Origin: JAWXTP01 sp044433415
GTDB lineage: Bacteria > Bacteroidota > Bacteroidia > Bacteroidales > Rikenellaceae
Assembly (NCBI GenBank): GCA_044433415.1
Contig: JAWXTP010000019.1
Location: 1 to 33,005 of the forward strand
Length of the DNA stretch: 33,005 nt
Direction of reading: 5' to 3'
Below the pieces are notes generated by a model. That model made no database searches, was not told the origin of the DNA, and saw only the letters and a program-made list of their open reading frames with translations. This document shows positions 1 through 7,757 of the stretch, piece by piece. A program made the position numbers and the translations under genes. Numbering within the stretch: the first letter of the stretch is position 1; every line of letters begins with the position of its first letter.

Positions 1-101
1 GGCGGAATAAATTTGAGCCTGGCTCCGATTTGTTTCGCCTTTTCTTATGTCCCTATAGTTTCTTGACCTCAATTCAGTTGCATTTGCAGGTTGAATTCAG
101 C
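1..101 (-). mobile_element. IS30-family element, outer (5') end
   Basis: The segment 71-101 is a perfect inverted copy of 32916-32946, which at the right edge overlaps the end of an IS30 transposase gene. Beyond the 31 shared bases the two edges differ, as expected for the left and right ends of one IS type rather than two copies of the same end. Read leftwards, this would be the terminal repeat followed by the untranslated region before a transposase gene outside the window. Positions 1-19 pair with 22-39 (a few G-U pairs) to form a strong hairpin. Such hairpins near IS ends are known to block read-through transcription or translation; that role here is inference. No coding sequence of the element is visible on this side. 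Confidence 0.6.
71..101. repeat. 31-bp terminal inverted repeat, left copy
   Basis: Perfect reverse complement of 32916-32946. It contains the core GTTGCATTTGCAGG. In the right copy the same core encodes the last residues (NSVAFAG) and stop of the transposase, so it is read as an IS terminal repeat. Confidence 0.85.
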
Positions 102-142
102 TCAATAAACATTATAATAAATAAAATTATTACTATAAAGGC

Positions 143-172
143 AAAAAAAGAGCTAACGTTAAATCAGCTCTT
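143..172 (-). terminator. Rho-independent-type terminator after the tex-like gene
   Basis: On the minus strand a 7-bp stem (166-172 pairing with 148-154, AAGAGCT/AGCTCTT) is followed by a T run (149-143 read in reverse). It lies about 110 bp past the stop of the minus-strand Tex gene and faces the right way to end that transcript. Confidence 0.65.
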
Positions 173-283
173 AAAATACAATTACAACCAAAATTGCAAA
201 TCTTGCACCACCAGTTATACCATATGTTTATAACTTCAATCGAGTCTCTTTACCCAATTAAAACCTTGTATTACGTTCTATAA

Positions 284-2449
284 TTAAAGTTTCATTGTCA
301 GCTGTACTCTTTTACGAGATTTATCCACCTCTAGTACTTTCACCGTAACATGTTGATGTAGCTTAACTATATCGTTAACGTTAGAAACATACTTATTAGC
401 AAGTTGCGATATATGCACAAGACCATCTTGCTTTACTCCTACATCAACAAATGCCCCAAAAGCAGTAATATTAGTAACTATACCTGGAAGTACCATTCCT
501 TCATGTAAATCATCTATGGTGTGTACAGAATTGTCAAACTCAAATACCTCTATCGCGCCACGAGGGTCACGACCTGGTTTTTCAAGCTCATTGATAATAT
601 CCTTTAAGGTAGGAAGACCTATAGTTTCTGTAACGTATTTAGAAATATCTATCTTATCCCTTACACTCTTATCAGTTATTAGCACCTCAACCCTAACACC
701 TAAATCTTTAGCCATTTTCTCTACTATAGAATAACTTTCAGGGTGAACAGCAGTAGCATCAAGTACATTTTTACCATTTTGTATTCTTAAGAAACCTGCA
801 CTTTGCTCATAAGCCTTTGCCCCTAGTCTAGCAACTTTCTTTAACTCACTTCTCGACTTAAAAGCTCCATTCTCAGCCCTATAATCAACTATATTTTGTG
901 CTAAACCTGCACCTATACCCGACACATAGCTTAACAAATGCTTAGAAGCAGTGTTTAAAGATACACCCACACTATTTACACAACTCTCAACAACAGTGTC
1001 AAGGCTACTTTTAAGTTTTGTTTGATCTACATCATGCTGGTACTGCCCTACTCCTATGGCTTTAGGTTCTATCTTTACTAACTCAGCTAAAGGGTCTAAT
1101 AAACGGCGACCAATAGATACAGCTCCACGGACTGTTACGTCATACGTTGGAAACTCATCACGCGCTACTTTACTAGCTGAGTATACAGAAGCCCCATCTT
1201 CACTAACAACATATACATTTACTTCGTGAGGCATCTTCATACGTTTAATAAAAGATTCCGTTTCACGACTTGCCGTACCATCACCTATAGCTATAGCCTC
1301 AATTTTATACATCTCTATAAGTTGAGAAACCTTGCGCATAGCTGTTGATGTATCATTTTGTGGAGGGTGAGGGAAAATTGCCTCATTATGTAATAACTCT
1401 CCATTACGGTCAAGGCAAACAAGTTTACAACCTGTTCTAAAACCTGGGTCTATTGCTAATATGCGTTTCTCACCCAAAGGAGGAAGTAATAATAGTTGTC
1501 TTAGGTTACTTGAAAATACAGATATAGCTTCTAAATCAGCTTTTAATTTAGCTTCGCTCAAAAACTCTGTCTCTATAGAAGGACGCATAAGTCTCTTGTA
1601 ACCATCAGCTATAGATTCACAAACTAACTTTACTGACAAATCACTTTTAGGTTCATGTATAAAGAAATTTTCTATATTTTCAACTACAGCCTCATCTTCC
1701 ACATCTATAGAAACTTTTAGTATACCCTCTTTCTCAGCTCTCATAATTGCTAGTACACGATGTGATACTGTTTTTCGTAAAGGCTCTGAAAAGCTAAAAT
1801 AATCAGAATATTTAGCACCTTCTTCCTCTTTATTTTTAGCAACTTTAGAACATATAGAACCACTTTTAGCAAAATTCCTACGTACTATAGCTCTAGCTAT
1901 TTCGTTCTCGTTAATCCATTCAGCGATAATGTCCTTAGCTCCACTAAAGGCATCTTCAATACTTTGCACATTATCATTAAGGAATTTATGAGCAAAAGAT
2001 TCTATATCTCTATTTTTACGAGAATAAATAACTTTTGCTAAAGGCTCTAACCCTTTTTCCTTAGCTATAGTAGCACGCGTACGACGCTTTGGCTTATAGG
2101 GAAGGTAAATATCTTCTAGGGTTGTAGAATCAGTACATGAATCTATTTTCTTGCGAAGTTCTTCCGTTAAGACTCCTTGGTCTTCTATGCTCTTTAGAAC
2201 TGTAGTTTTTCGTTTTTCTAATTCTATTAAACGTTCATATTCGTCTTTTATAGAACCAATTTGCACTTCATCTAAACCTCCTGTAGCCTCCTTACGGTAA
2301 CGACTCACAAAAGGCACAGTTGCACTTTGCGTAAATATTAAATCTATAACATTTGACACTCCCTTTAAAGGTAGAGATAGTTTTTCGGAAATGAATTTAT
2401 TTATATCCATTATATTTTTATAATTATTAATCTGCTTTATTTCATTCAA
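284..2449 (-). CDS. tex: Tex/YhgF-family S1 RNA-binding protein
   Basis: Tex proteins are cytoplasmic nucleic-acid-binding factors linked to transcription and RNA handling. At 721 aa this one is near the usual 705-775 aa. Visible domains in order are an N-terminal helical Tex domain (RKEATGGLDE near residue 50; YLPYKPKRRT near 115), a YqgF/RNase H-like domain starting near 330 (ILAIDPGFRTG, then GDGTASRE), helix-hairpin-helix segments near 495-560 (LSYVSGIGAGLAQNIVDYR) and a C-terminal S1 domain from about 645 (GIVTNITAFGAFVDVGVKQD, LVHISQLA). An internal Met at residue 14 (MDINKF, nucleotide 2410) follows an A-rich leader and aligns better with family starts, so the first 13 residues may not be translated. 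The gene is monocistronic and divergent from rnr. Confidence 0.95.
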   Translation of the reverse strand: MNEIKQINNYKNIMDINKFISEKLSLPLKGVSNVIDLIFTQSATVPFVSRYRKEATGGLDEVQIGSIKDEYERLIELEKRKTTVLKSIEDQGVLTEELRKKIDSCTDSTTLEDIYLPYKPKRRTRATIAKEKGLEPLAKVIYSRKNRDIESFAHKFLNDNVQSIEDAFSGAKDIIAEWINENEIARAIVRRNFAKSGSICSKVAKNKEEEGAKYSDYFSFSEPLRKTVSHRVLAIMRAEKEGILKVSIDVEDEAVVENIENFFIHEPKSDLSVKLVCESIADGYKRLMRPSIETEFLSEAKLKADLEAISVFSSNLRQLLLLPPLGEKRILAIDPGFRTGCKLVCLDRNGELLHNEAIFPHPPQNDTSTAMRKVSQLIEMYKIEAIAIGDGTASRETESFIKRMKMPHEVNVYVVSEDGASVYSASKVARDEFPTYDVTVRGAVSIGRRLLDPLAELVKIEPKAIGVGQYQHDVDQTKLKSSLDTVVESCVNSVGVSLNTASKHLLSYVSGIGAGLAQNIVDYRAENGAFKSRSELKKVARLGAKAYEQSAGFLRIQNGKNVLDATAVHPESYSIVEKMAKDLGVRVEVLITDKSVRDKIDISKYVTETIGLPTLKDIINELEKPGRDPRGAIEVFEFDNSVHTIDDLHEGMVLPGIVTNITAFGAFVDVGVKQDGLVHISQLANKYVSNVNDIVKLHQHVTVKVLEVDKSRKRVQLTMKL

Positions 2450-2612
2450 CTCTTTTAGTTACACCTGTATCGTTTACTTATCACTCTAATTTTCTGACAC
2501 ATATACAAACATTCTATAAGTTTGGCATCTTTATTGATAAGCGAAGATAATAATTTACTGTTAAATTTTGCACTTTTATCGAAAAAAATTATAAAAATTC
2601 CTTATTTTTTTG

Positions 2613-2620
2613 TACCTTTA
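2613..2620 (+). promoter_or_regulatory. Possible promoter -7 box for rnr
   Basis: TACCTTTA, one base off the Bacteroidota TAnnTTTG box, 33 bp before the rnr start. No good -33 TTTG is seen about 20 bp upstream, so this is a weak call. Confidence 0.35.
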
Positions 2621-2652
2621 TATCGAAAATTAAATAGAAAAATACGAATATT

Positions 2653-4911
2653 ATGCGAAAAACACGAAATTCACAAGAGATGGTAGCTAACATATATAGC
2701 GCCGTTAAAAGTGTATTTGTCTCTAACCCTACAGCGAGACTTTCGGCTAGAAGAGTTATGGCGAATATGAGAATAAATGTGTCTAAAGAACATATAGCCA
2801 TAATTAGTGATACACTTGACAAATTAACAGACGAAGGATTTTTAGAATTTGTAGGTAATAACAAATTCCAATTAGCAGAACACACAGAACAGGGATTAGA
2901 AGCAAAAGTTATAACTATTAGTCCACGCATAATATTCGTCAAGACAGAAACTGTTGACGAAGATATAGTTGTTCTAACAGAAGATGCTCCTAATGTAATC
3001 GTTGATGATACTGTAGAAATACTAGTACTTCCTAAAAAACGTCGCGGACGTATACAAGCTGTCATTACTAAAGTAATAGAACGTAAACATACTAAATTCG
3101 TGGGTGTTGTTGAGCAAGGCGAAAACCCTAATTTTGCTTTCGTTGTTGTGGGTAGTAAATTAATGCCTAACGATATTTTTGTTACTAAAGCAAACCTACT
3201 TGGCGCTAAAGATAATGAAAAAGTATTGGTAGAACTTACTGAATGGTTTGAAGGTACACGTAATCCAAATGGACGTGTTATAAGTGTACTTGGCGCGTCA
3301 GGAGACAATAACACAGAAATGCACGCCATACTTGCTGAATATGACCTGCCTTATGAATTTACTCCTCAGGTTGAACGTGCAGCAGATGCCATATCTACTA
3401 AGATTACTAGTCGTGAAATTGCTAAACGTAAAGACTTTAGAGATATAGTAACATTTACTATAGACCCTAAAGATGCTAAAGACTTTGACGATGCTCTTTC
3501 TATACGTATGATAGGTAAAGATATATGGGAAATTGGAGTACATATAGCCGACGTAACTCATTATGTTAAAGAAGGAACTATCCTTGAAAAAGAAGCTGTA
3601 GAGCGTGCAACTAGTGTGTATCTAGTTGACCGTGTAGTACCTATGCTTCCTGAAAAACTATCTAATGGATTGTGCTCTTTACGTCCTAACGAAGAAAAAC
3701 TATGTTTCTCAGCAGTGTTTAATGTTACAAGTGAAGCAGAAATTGTATCTGAATGGTTTGGACGTACTGTCATTAACTCAGATCGTCGTTTCACTTACGA
3801 AGAAGCACAAGAGGTCATAGAAACAGGTAAAGGTGACTTCTCAGCGGAGATAGTAGAACTAGATAGATTAGCAAAAATCCTTAGAGCAAAACGCTATAAA
3901 AATGGCTCTATAGCTTTTGAGCGTGATGAAGTGAAGTTCCATCTTGACGATGAAGGCAAACCTATAGGTATATACTTCAAAGAGATGAAAGACTCTAATC
4001 ATCTTATCGAAGAGTTTATGTTGCTTGCGAACCGTAAAGTTGCAGAATTTATAGGCCGCAGAAAACAGGGGCAACGTAAGTCTCGTACGTTTGTATATCG
4101 TATACATGACATGCCTAATGAACAAAAATATACTGACTTCTCTAAATTTGCAGCTAAGTTTGGATATGTGCTAAAAGCTAAATCAGAACGCGCTATCGCT
4201 AAAGAGATGAATAAGTTATTAAACAATATAAAAGGTAAAAGAGAAGAGAATTTATTTAGCGTACTAGCGTTACGCTCTATGGCAAAAGCTAAATATACTA
4301 CTGAAAACATAGGACACTATGGTCTTGCTTTTGATTATTACACTCACTTCACTTCTCCTATTAGACGTTACCCTGATATGATGGTGCACCGTTTATTACA
4401 GCATTATCTTGACGGAGGGGCTTCTGCACCTATAGACAGATATGAAGAGCTATGTGTACATTCTTCAGAACGTGAAATTAGAGCCGCTGAGGCAGAAAGA
4501 GCTTCTACTAAATACAAAATGGTAGAGTTTATGTGCGACAAGATAGGGCAAGAATTTAATGGTTATATTTCTGGTATCACAGAATGGGGCGTGTATGTAG
4601 AACTTGAAGAGACAAAGGTTGAAGGTATGGTTTCTTTACGTGATATTTATGACGATAGTTATAATTTTGATGCAGAAAATTATAGACTTGTAGGATCTCA
4701 ATCTTCTAGAATTATAACTCTAGGTGACAGCGTTAGTATAAAAGTTGTACGTGCTGATTTGAAACGCAAATTACTAGATTTTGAACTTCTTACTCACACG
4801 GCTCTTACAGAAACTAGTCCTTACACTCTTAAAACAGTGAAATTTGAAAAGGAACTCTATTTTGAGAAGCCAAAAAAGAACAAAGAAAAACGTAAAAAGA
4901 AAAGGAAATAA
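2653..4911 (+). CDS. rnr: Ribonuclease R, 3'-5' exoribonuclease
   Basis: RNase R degrades structured RNA from the 3' end and takes part in mRNA and rRNA turnover in the cytoplasm. At 752 aa it is full length. The N-terminal part (about 1-240) holds the winged-helix and cold-shock-type RNA-binding region. The RNB catalytic domain starts near 260 and carries the acidic cluster DAKDFDDALSI (D277, D279, D280 region) that binds the catalytic metals, followed by HIADVTHYV and the later HFTSPIRRYPDMMVHRLLQH motif. An S1 domain lies near 635-720 (GYISGITEWGVYVELEETK), then a strongly basic lysine-rich tail typical of RNase R. The start ATG follows an AT-rich leader. No neighbour is close enough to suggest an operon. 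Confidence 0.97.
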   Translation: MRKTRNSQEMVANIYSAVKSVFVSNPTARLSARRVMANMRINVSKEHIAIISDTLDKLTDEGFLEFVGNNKFQLAEHTEQGLEAKVITISPRIIFVKTETVDEDIVVLTEDAPNVIVDDTVEILVLPKKRRGRIQAVITKVIERKHTKFVGVVEQGENPNFAFVVVGSKLMPNDIFVTKANLLGAKDNEKVLVELTEWFEGTRNPNGRVISVLGASGDNNTEMHAILAEYDLPYEFTPQVERAADAISTKITSREIAKRKDFRDIVTFTIDPKDAKDFDDALSIRMIGKDIWEIGVHIADVTHYVKEGTILEKEAVERATSVYLVDRVVPMLPEKLSNGLCSLRPNEEKLCFSAVFNVTSEAEIVSEWFGRTVINSDRRFTYEEAQEVIETGKGDFSAEIVELDRLAKILRAKRYKNGSIAFERDEVKFHLDDEGKPIGIYFKEMKDSNHLIEEFMLLANRKVAEFIGRRKQGQRKSRTFVYRIHDMPNEQKYTDFSKFAAKFGYVLKAKSERAIAKEMNKLLNNIKGKREENLFSVLALRSMAKAKYTTENIGHYGLAFDYYTHFTSPIRRYPDMMVHRLLQHYLDGGASAPIDRYEELCVHSSEREIRAAEAERASTKYKMVEFMCDKIGQEFNGYISGITEWGVYVELEETKVEGMVSLRDIYDDSYNFDAENYRLVGSQSSRIITLGDSVSIKVVRADLKRKLLDFELLTHTALTETSPYTLKTVKFEKELYFEKPKKNKEKRKKKRK

Positions 4912-5009
4912 ATTTATTTTACATACTACTGAGTAACAGAAAATTACACGTAATACATTTTAAAAGGTACAATATTTTTAATAAAAGAGCGAAAGTTTAG
5001 CACTAGAAA

Positions 5010-5041
5010 TTTCATTTTTTATATTTTAAAAAGTATCTTTG
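5010..5041 (+). promoter_or_regulatory. Bacteroidota-type promoter for purD
   Basis: TTTC at 5010-5013, a 20-bp spacer, and a perfect -7 box TATCTTTG at 5034-5041. It gives a leader of about 115 nt that contains two inverted repeats (5071-5093 and 5093-5118). Confidence 0.6.
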
Positions 5042-5070
5042 TAAAACAAATGTTAAAAAGTTCTTAATTT

Positions 5071-5093
5071 TAGATAAACTAATTGTTTATCTA
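5071..5093. repeat. 9-bp perfect hairpin in the purD leader
   Basis: TAGATAAAC (5071-5079) and GTTTATCTA (5085-5093) are exact inverted copies around a 5-base loop. There is no T run after it, so a terminator is unlikely. It may be a leader structure or the flank of the adjacent palindromic repeat. Confidence 0.6.
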
Positions 5094-5118
5094 AGGGGGA
5101 GTTCTAGAAGTTCCCTAA
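5093..5118. repeat. Minimal copy of the 7524-7693 palindromic element
   Basis: AAGGGGGAGTTCT is followed directly by AGAAGTTCCCTAA. These are the two outer ends of the long palindrome at 7524-7693 with nothing between them. It is either a precise internal deletion, an excision scar, or the basic unit from which the long form grew. Confidence 0.55.
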
Positions 5119-5165
5119 AGTTAGAATGTTAATTAAATTGTGCTTTTGCACCATTAAAAAGATTT

Positions 5166-6458
5166 ATGAAATTACCTGAAAAAGTTAACGTCCTGCTATT
5201 AGGCGCAGGAGGAAGAGAACACGCCTTTGCGTGGAAGATTGCTCAAAGTCAACGTTTAGCAAAATTATATATTGCTAACGGTAATGCTGGAACTGGACTT
5301 GTTGGACAAAACATTGAATATTCTCCAACTAATTTTGGAGCATTAAAACAATTTGCGCTTACAAACAATATTAATCTTGTTGTAGTTGGACCTGAAGAAC
5401 CTTTAGTAAAAGGCATTCAAGAGTTCTTTACAACTGACGATGAATTAAAATATATTCCTTTTGTAGGACCTTCTACAGCTGGAGCTTTACTTGAAGGCAG
5501 TAAACAATATGCTAAAGATTTTATGGCTCGTTGTAATATTCCTACAGCTAGATACGCGACATTTACTGACAAAAATATCCAAGAAGGTTACGCTTTCTTA
5601 GAAAGCCTTAAACCTCCTTATGTTCTTAAAGCTGATGGTCTTGCTGCTGGTAAAGGTGTTATCATACCTGAAACTTTAGAAGACGCTAAAAGAGAACTTA
5701 CAGAAATGTTAGAAGGTAAATTTGGTAACGCTAGTAAAAAAGTTGTTATCGAAGAATTCCTAAAAGGTATAGAGGTATCTGTATTTGTTGCTGTAGATAA
5801 TGTAAGTTACAAAGTTCTACCTGAAGCCAAAGATTATAAACGTATTGGCGAGGGTGACACAGGTCTTAATACAGGTGGTATGGGTGCTGTTTCTCCAGTT
5901 CCATTTGCTGATGCTGAGTTTATGGCTAAAGTTGAGGAAAGAATCATTATCCCTACAGTAAAAGGTTTACAAAACGAAAAAATAGACTATAAAGGTTTCA
6001 TATTCATAGGTCTTATGAACGTTGAAGGCGAGCCTTATGTTATTGAATATAACGTACGTATGGGTGACCCTGAAACAGAAGTTGTTATCCCTAGAATTGA
6101 ATCTGATATAATTGATTTATTCGAAGGTATTGCTTATGGCACTCTAGATAGCAAAGAATTAGTTATCTCTCCTAAAACTGCTGTTACGGTTGTAGCTGTA
6201 TCTGGTGGTTATCCTGAATATTACAAAAAAGGTCTTAAAATCTTAGGCACTAACACTCGTACTAAGAGTATAGTATTCCACGCTGGTACTAAACTTGTTG
6301 GTCGTGACATCGTAACAGACGGTGGTCGTGTTCTTGCAGTAACTTCACTTGGTGACACTATACAAGAAGCACTTGATACATCATATACTACTTTAAAGAG
6401 TATAGATTATGAAGGAATTTACTATAGAACAGATATTGGTAAAGACTTAATGAAATAA
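5166..6458 (+). CDS. purD: Phosphoribosylamine-glycine ligase (GAR synthetase)
   Basis: Catalyses ATP-dependent ligation of glycine to 5-phosphoribosylamine, the second step of de novo purine synthesis. At 430 aa it has the normal length. The N-terminal domain shows VLLLGAGGREHAFAWKI and VVVGPEEPLVKGI. The ATP-grasp core shows GPSTAGALLEGSKQYAKDFM, KADGLAAGKGVIIPE, the glycine-rich GLNTGGMGAVSPVPF and the metal-binding EYNVRMGDPETEVVIPRI. The C-terminal PurD domain follows. It has its own promoter upstream and a perfect 16-bp hairpin just after the stop, with a membrane-protein gene starting 58 bp later on the same strand. Confidence 0.98.
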   Translation: MKLPEKVNVLLLGAGGREHAFAWKIAQSQRLAKLYIANGNAGTGLVGQNIEYSPTNFGALKQFALTNNINLVVVGPEEPLVKGIQEFFTTDDELKYIPFVGPSTAGALLEGSKQYAKDFMARCNIPTARYATFTDKNIQEGYAFLESLKPPYVLKADGLAAGKGVIIPETLEDAKRELTEMLEGKFGNASKKVVIEEFLKGIEVSVFVAVDNVSYKVLPEAKDYKRIGEGDTGLNTGGMGAVSPVPFADAEFMAKVEERIIIPTVKGLQNEKIDYKGFIFIGLMNVEGEPYVIEYNVRMGDPETEVVIPRIESDIIDLFEGIAYGTLDSKELVISPKTAVTVVAVSGGYPEYYKKGLKILGTNTRTKSIVFHAGTKLVGRDIVTDGGRVLAVTSLGDTIQEALDTSYTTLKSIDYEGIYYRTDIGKDLMK

Positions 6459-6466
6459 AACTACAT

Positions 6467-6499
6467 ACGTCGTAAACTCAAAATTTGAGTTTACGACGT
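6467..6499. terminator. Perfect 16-bp palindrome after purD
   Basis: Arms 6467-6482 and 6484-6499 are exact inverted copies (ACGTCGTAAACTCAAA and its complement). There is no U tract on the plus strand, so it may be a weak terminator, an attenuator before the next gene, or an mRNA-stabilising hairpin. Confidence 0.5.
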
Positions 6500-6516
6500 T
6501 AACACAAACCTACAAA

Positions 6517-7527
6517 ATGAATTTGAAGAGTTTATCTCAGGCTATTCTTTACTTCTTAATACTAATAATAGTTTTATGGGGTAAAGATTTTTTTTTAGAT
6601 ATTGAACCATACAATTTCTTACCTTCTGCTGAATATTCTTTCAGTGGGTATACTTACATCTCTAATTTTATCTTTACAAAAATTAGAGAAATGGGTTTAC
6701 AGGGCTACATTATCATAATGCTAGCAACTACAATAAACGCCTTTTACCTTTCACGTATAATAATGCGGTTTAACACAAATACACCTAAAAGCTATTTATC
6801 TGTAATAGTATTTTTGTGTTTAATTTCTATATTTACAGCTACAAAATTTAATATTGTAAATCAAATAATAATATTATTTATACTGTCTTCATGCGAAAAG
6901 CAGATATTTATTCAACTTAACTATAATACTATAAAGTATGCTTTTCTTTCGGCTTTCCATATAGGAGCAGCAGCAATTTTTGCACCTATATATTATATTT
7001 TCTTTATTGTTCTTATAATAACACACCTTATTGCATCAACTTTAAGTATTAGAGAAATTTCAGCTTCTTTGTTAGGTATTTTAACACCTCTTTTCTTTTT
7101 TAGTTATTTTCAATGGCTAATTGATGAAGAATTCTTAATGTTGACAAATAGTATTTTGAATTTCTATAAAGAATCTTTTACAAGAATTTCATTTTATTTG
7201 CAAGATTACAGCATATTTGATTATCTTTATGCCCTATTACTGCTATTTTGCAGTATAGTGGGAATTTTGACTTTTAAAAAGTATAATAACGAGAATAGTA
7301 CCAAGTTTGAATATACCTATTACCTATTTCTTATTAATATGATTGTAGGTTTACTATTGTTATTTATCTACTTTTCAGCGGCAATTTCACTATATCCTGT
7401 TATTACAATAGGGTTAGCTTCAATAATTTCCATGTTTATAGTACAAACTAATCGTATATATTTCAAATTATCACTTGTTGTTATATTTTTTATATTTTCG
7501 ATTTGCTTGATATCCATAAATACTTAA
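6517..7527 (+). CDS. Multi-pass membrane protein, DUF6427-like
   Basis: A 336-aa integral membrane protein with about eight to ten hydrophobic segments spread over its length, for example near residues 10-22 (YFLILIIVLWG), 95-125, 150-175 and 285-335. A charged residue pair and the motif FLDIEPYNFLP follow the first segment. Length, layout and purD neighbourhood resemble the Bacteroidota family DUF6427, of unknown function; this match is from memory and not certain. No catalytic motif is visible. The start lies 17 bp after the palindrome following purD, so it may be read from the purD promoter. Its TAA stop is supplied by the left edge of the palindromic repeat at 7524, so the native C terminus may have been altered by that element. 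Confidence 0.75.
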   Translation: MNLKSLSQAILYFLILIIVLWGKDFFLDIEPYNFLPSAEYSFSGYTYISNFIFTKIREMGLQGYIIIMLATTINAFYLSRIIMRFNTNTPKSYLSVIVFLCLISIFTATKFNIVNQIIILFILSSCEKQIFIQLNYNTIKYAFLSAFHIGAAAIFAPIYYIFFIVLIITHLIASTLSIREISASLLGILTPLFFFSYFQWLIDEEFLMLTNSILNFYKESFTRISFYLQDYSIFDYLYALLLLFCSIVGILTFKKYNNENSTKFEYTYYLFLINMIVGLLLLFIYFSAAISLYPVITIGLASIISMFIVQTNRIYFKLSLVVIFFIFSICLISINT

Positions 7528-7693
7528 GGGGAGTTCTAATAATTGGTTTTATTCGATTTTAGATTTAGAAGTTTTAGATTTGGATTTTTATAAATATAGG
7601 CGTGGTGGTTCCCACGGCGTATTTGTAAAAATTCAAAGATGAAATTTATAAATCTAAAAGCGTTAAAATCCAATTTTTAGAAGTTCCCTTAAG
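7524..7693. repeat. 170-bp imperfect palindromic element (MITE-like)
   Basis: The outer ends TTAAGGGGAGTTCTAA (7524-7539) and TTAGAAGTTCCCTTAA (7678-7693) match as inverted copies at 14 of 16 bases. The arms stay complementary, by eye at about 70-75%, right to a central hairpin (CGTGG 7601-7605 against CCACG near 7612-7616). No reading frame of note lies inside. A third copy of the right end (AGAAGTTCCCTTAA) follows at about 7704-7717. The size, palindromy and dispersed end-only copies resemble a non-autonomous mobile palindrome. The transcript would fold into one long hairpin. Confidence 0.75.
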
Positions 7694-7721
7694 GAGAATT
7701 ATAAGAAGTTCCCTTAATATG

Positions 7722-7729
7722 TAGCTTTG
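7722..7729 (+). promoter_or_regulatory. Promoter -7 box for the sulP-murB-tilS operon
   Basis: TAGCTTTG matches TAnnTTTG exactly, 28 bp before the sulP start. The -33 region falls in the repeat remnant at 7693-7717 and has no clear TTTG, so the repeat may have changed this promoter. Confidence 0.5.
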
Positions 7730-7757
7730 ATATAAGATTACAAACATATTAAATAAA

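Noticed and set aside
30..233. A 67-codon frame at the left edge
   Set aside because: It runs through the IS terminal repeat and AT-rich non-coding sequence, and does not resemble a protein family.
2589..4310. Several reading frames of 77-246 codons opposite rnr
   Set aside because: They lie antisense to a well-conserved gene, have shadow-like compositions and no recognisable domains.
7524..7720. CRISPR array or tandem repeat
   Set aside because: The similar motifs are inverted and unevenly spaced, with no spacer-repeat periodicity; no CRISPR array was seen anywhere in the window.
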